DNA from: Methanobacteriota archaeon
GTDB taxonomy: Archaea > Halobacteriota > Syntropharchaeia > DAOWMC01
DNA: 6,332 nt
Direction: 5' to 3'
Assembly (NCBI GenBank): GCA_030643285.1
Contig: DAOWMC010000069.1
Location: forward strand, 1-6,332
The notes under the pieces are model-generated. The model was not told the DNA's origin. It saw nothing but the letters and a program-made list of their open reading frames with translations, and ran no database searches. Of the stretch, positions 5,763 through 6,332 are shown in pieces (positions within the stretch are counted from its first letter, which is position 1; each line of letters begins with the position of its first letter). A program made the translations under genes and the position numbers.

Positions 5763-6332
5763 TTACAATCTTTCAACACCAAAAGATTCAAGCAGTACAT
5801 CCGGATTTATCTCCCCACTTACAAATGTTTTGCAGGAGTTAACTTCATTTATTGTAACTTCTGCCGGTGCAAACATCCCCGCATCCACTTTGAAAAAGTC
5901 AAACTTGGCTTCTTTGAACGTTACAAAAAATGGCTTTCCGTAGTCCTTAGATGTCGCAGATGGGATCTTTTTTATATACTCCTTCAGCTCTTCAACATTT
6001 TCGTAATCAACCGTATAGTAGGACCTACCACAGTATATTATACAGTCATTTGTTGAGCCCATACATTTTGTATCATCACCAACGATCGGGGCAATTGGCA
6101 CCACTCCCGTACCATACTTTATACGGTTTATGTCAAACCCAATCGACTCCATCTTATGAATTCCAGTCTCAACAATACGTGCGGATATCTGGACTGAACC
6201 TGCAATTGAGGCCGTGGGAGCAACTGCTATGCAAAGTCCATCAGGTTTTATACCACATTCCTCAGCAATTTTATCAGTTACATTTTCATCAGGTATTGAA
6301 CCTGCCTCTAAAACAAGTACTGCAACTTCACA
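5763..6332 (-). CDS. mch: Methenyltetrahydromethanopterin cyclohydrolase (Mch), C-terminal part
   Basis: The frame runs open from the right window edge for 189 residues to a TAA at 5765-5763, so the 5' part (roughly 130 of about 320 residues) is outside. The ATG at 6152 is internal, not the start, because the conserved sequence continues upstream: [13 protein letters not shown] (6221-6183) followed by [11 protein letters not shown] is a hallmark of Mch. Further family blocks are [60 protein letters not shown] and [18 protein letters not shown] at the C-terminus. Mch is a cytoplasmic enzyme that interconverts N5-formyl- and N5,N10-methenyl-tetrahydromethanopterin in the methanogenic or archaeal Wood-Ljungdahl C1 branch. 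It precedes the TldE-like gene by nine bases in the same direction. No frameshift is seen. An H4MPT-dependent Mch also occurs in methylotrophic bacteria, but the neighbours here are archaeal. Confidence 0.95.
   Translation of the reverse strand, partial: CEVAVLVLEAGSIPDENVTDKIAEECGIKPDGLCIAVAPTASIAGSVQISARIVETGIHKMESIGFDINRIKYGTGVVPIAPIVGDDTKCMGSTNDCIIYCGRSYYTVDYENVEELKEYIKKIPSATSKDYGKPFFVTFKEAKFDFFKVDAGMFAPAEVTINEVNSCKTFVSGEINPDVLLESFGVERL

Noticed and set aside
5763..6152. Reading the right-hand minus-strand gene as a complete 129-residue protein starting at the ATG at 6152.
   Set aside because: The codons from 6153 to 6332 are open and encode conserved Mch sequence, so the ATG is internal and the gene is cut by the window edge.

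Overview
The window is a piece of an archaeal chromosome, moderately AT-rich (by eye about 40% G+C) with many AGA/AGG arginine and ATA isoleucine codons. The archaeal assignment rests on an archaeal-type Kae1, a DUF355 'adenosine-specific kinase' protein of the type common in archaea, and a methenyl-tetrahydromethanopterin cyclohydrolase (Mch). Mch implies a tetrahydromethanopterin-linked C1 pathway, so the source is plausibly a methanogen, a methanogen relative, or another Euryarchaeota/Thermoplasmatota-like lineage with an archaeal Wood-Ljungdahl branch. The exact lineage cannot be fixed from the sequence alone.

Layout: (1) At the left edge, on the minus strand, lies the first third of a CheY-like response-regulator receiver domain, cut by the window end. 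(2) Bases 102-384 are an AT-rich divergent control region. It holds two nearly abutting inverted repeats (193-212 and 214-244), candidate TATA boxes for both directions, and a small open frame that ends in an ATGA overlap with the next gene. (3) On the plus strand follow glutamate dehydrogenase (385-1674), the DUF355 protein (1748-2230), a class I aspartate-type aminotransferase (2247-3392) and stand-alone Kae1 (3398-4381). The last three are separated by only 16 and 5 bases and are probably co-transcribed. (4) A 46-base convergent gap (4382-4427) separates them from the minus-strand pair: Mch (C-terminal 189 residues, cut by the right edge) followed after 9 bases by a TldE/PmbA-type protein.

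Functionally, glutamate dehydrogenase and the aminotransferase join ammonia, glutamate and aspartate metabolism. Kae1 makes the universal t6A37 tRNA modification. Mch belongs to C1 metabolism, and TldE/PmbA is normally the non-metal partner of the TldD peptidase. No mobile element, CRISPR array, tRNA or rRNA is visible. The coding part looks like ordinary housekeeping. The parts most worth a second look are the gdh upstream region, the overlapping reading frames at two gene starts, and a TldE-like gene paired with mch rather than with tldD.
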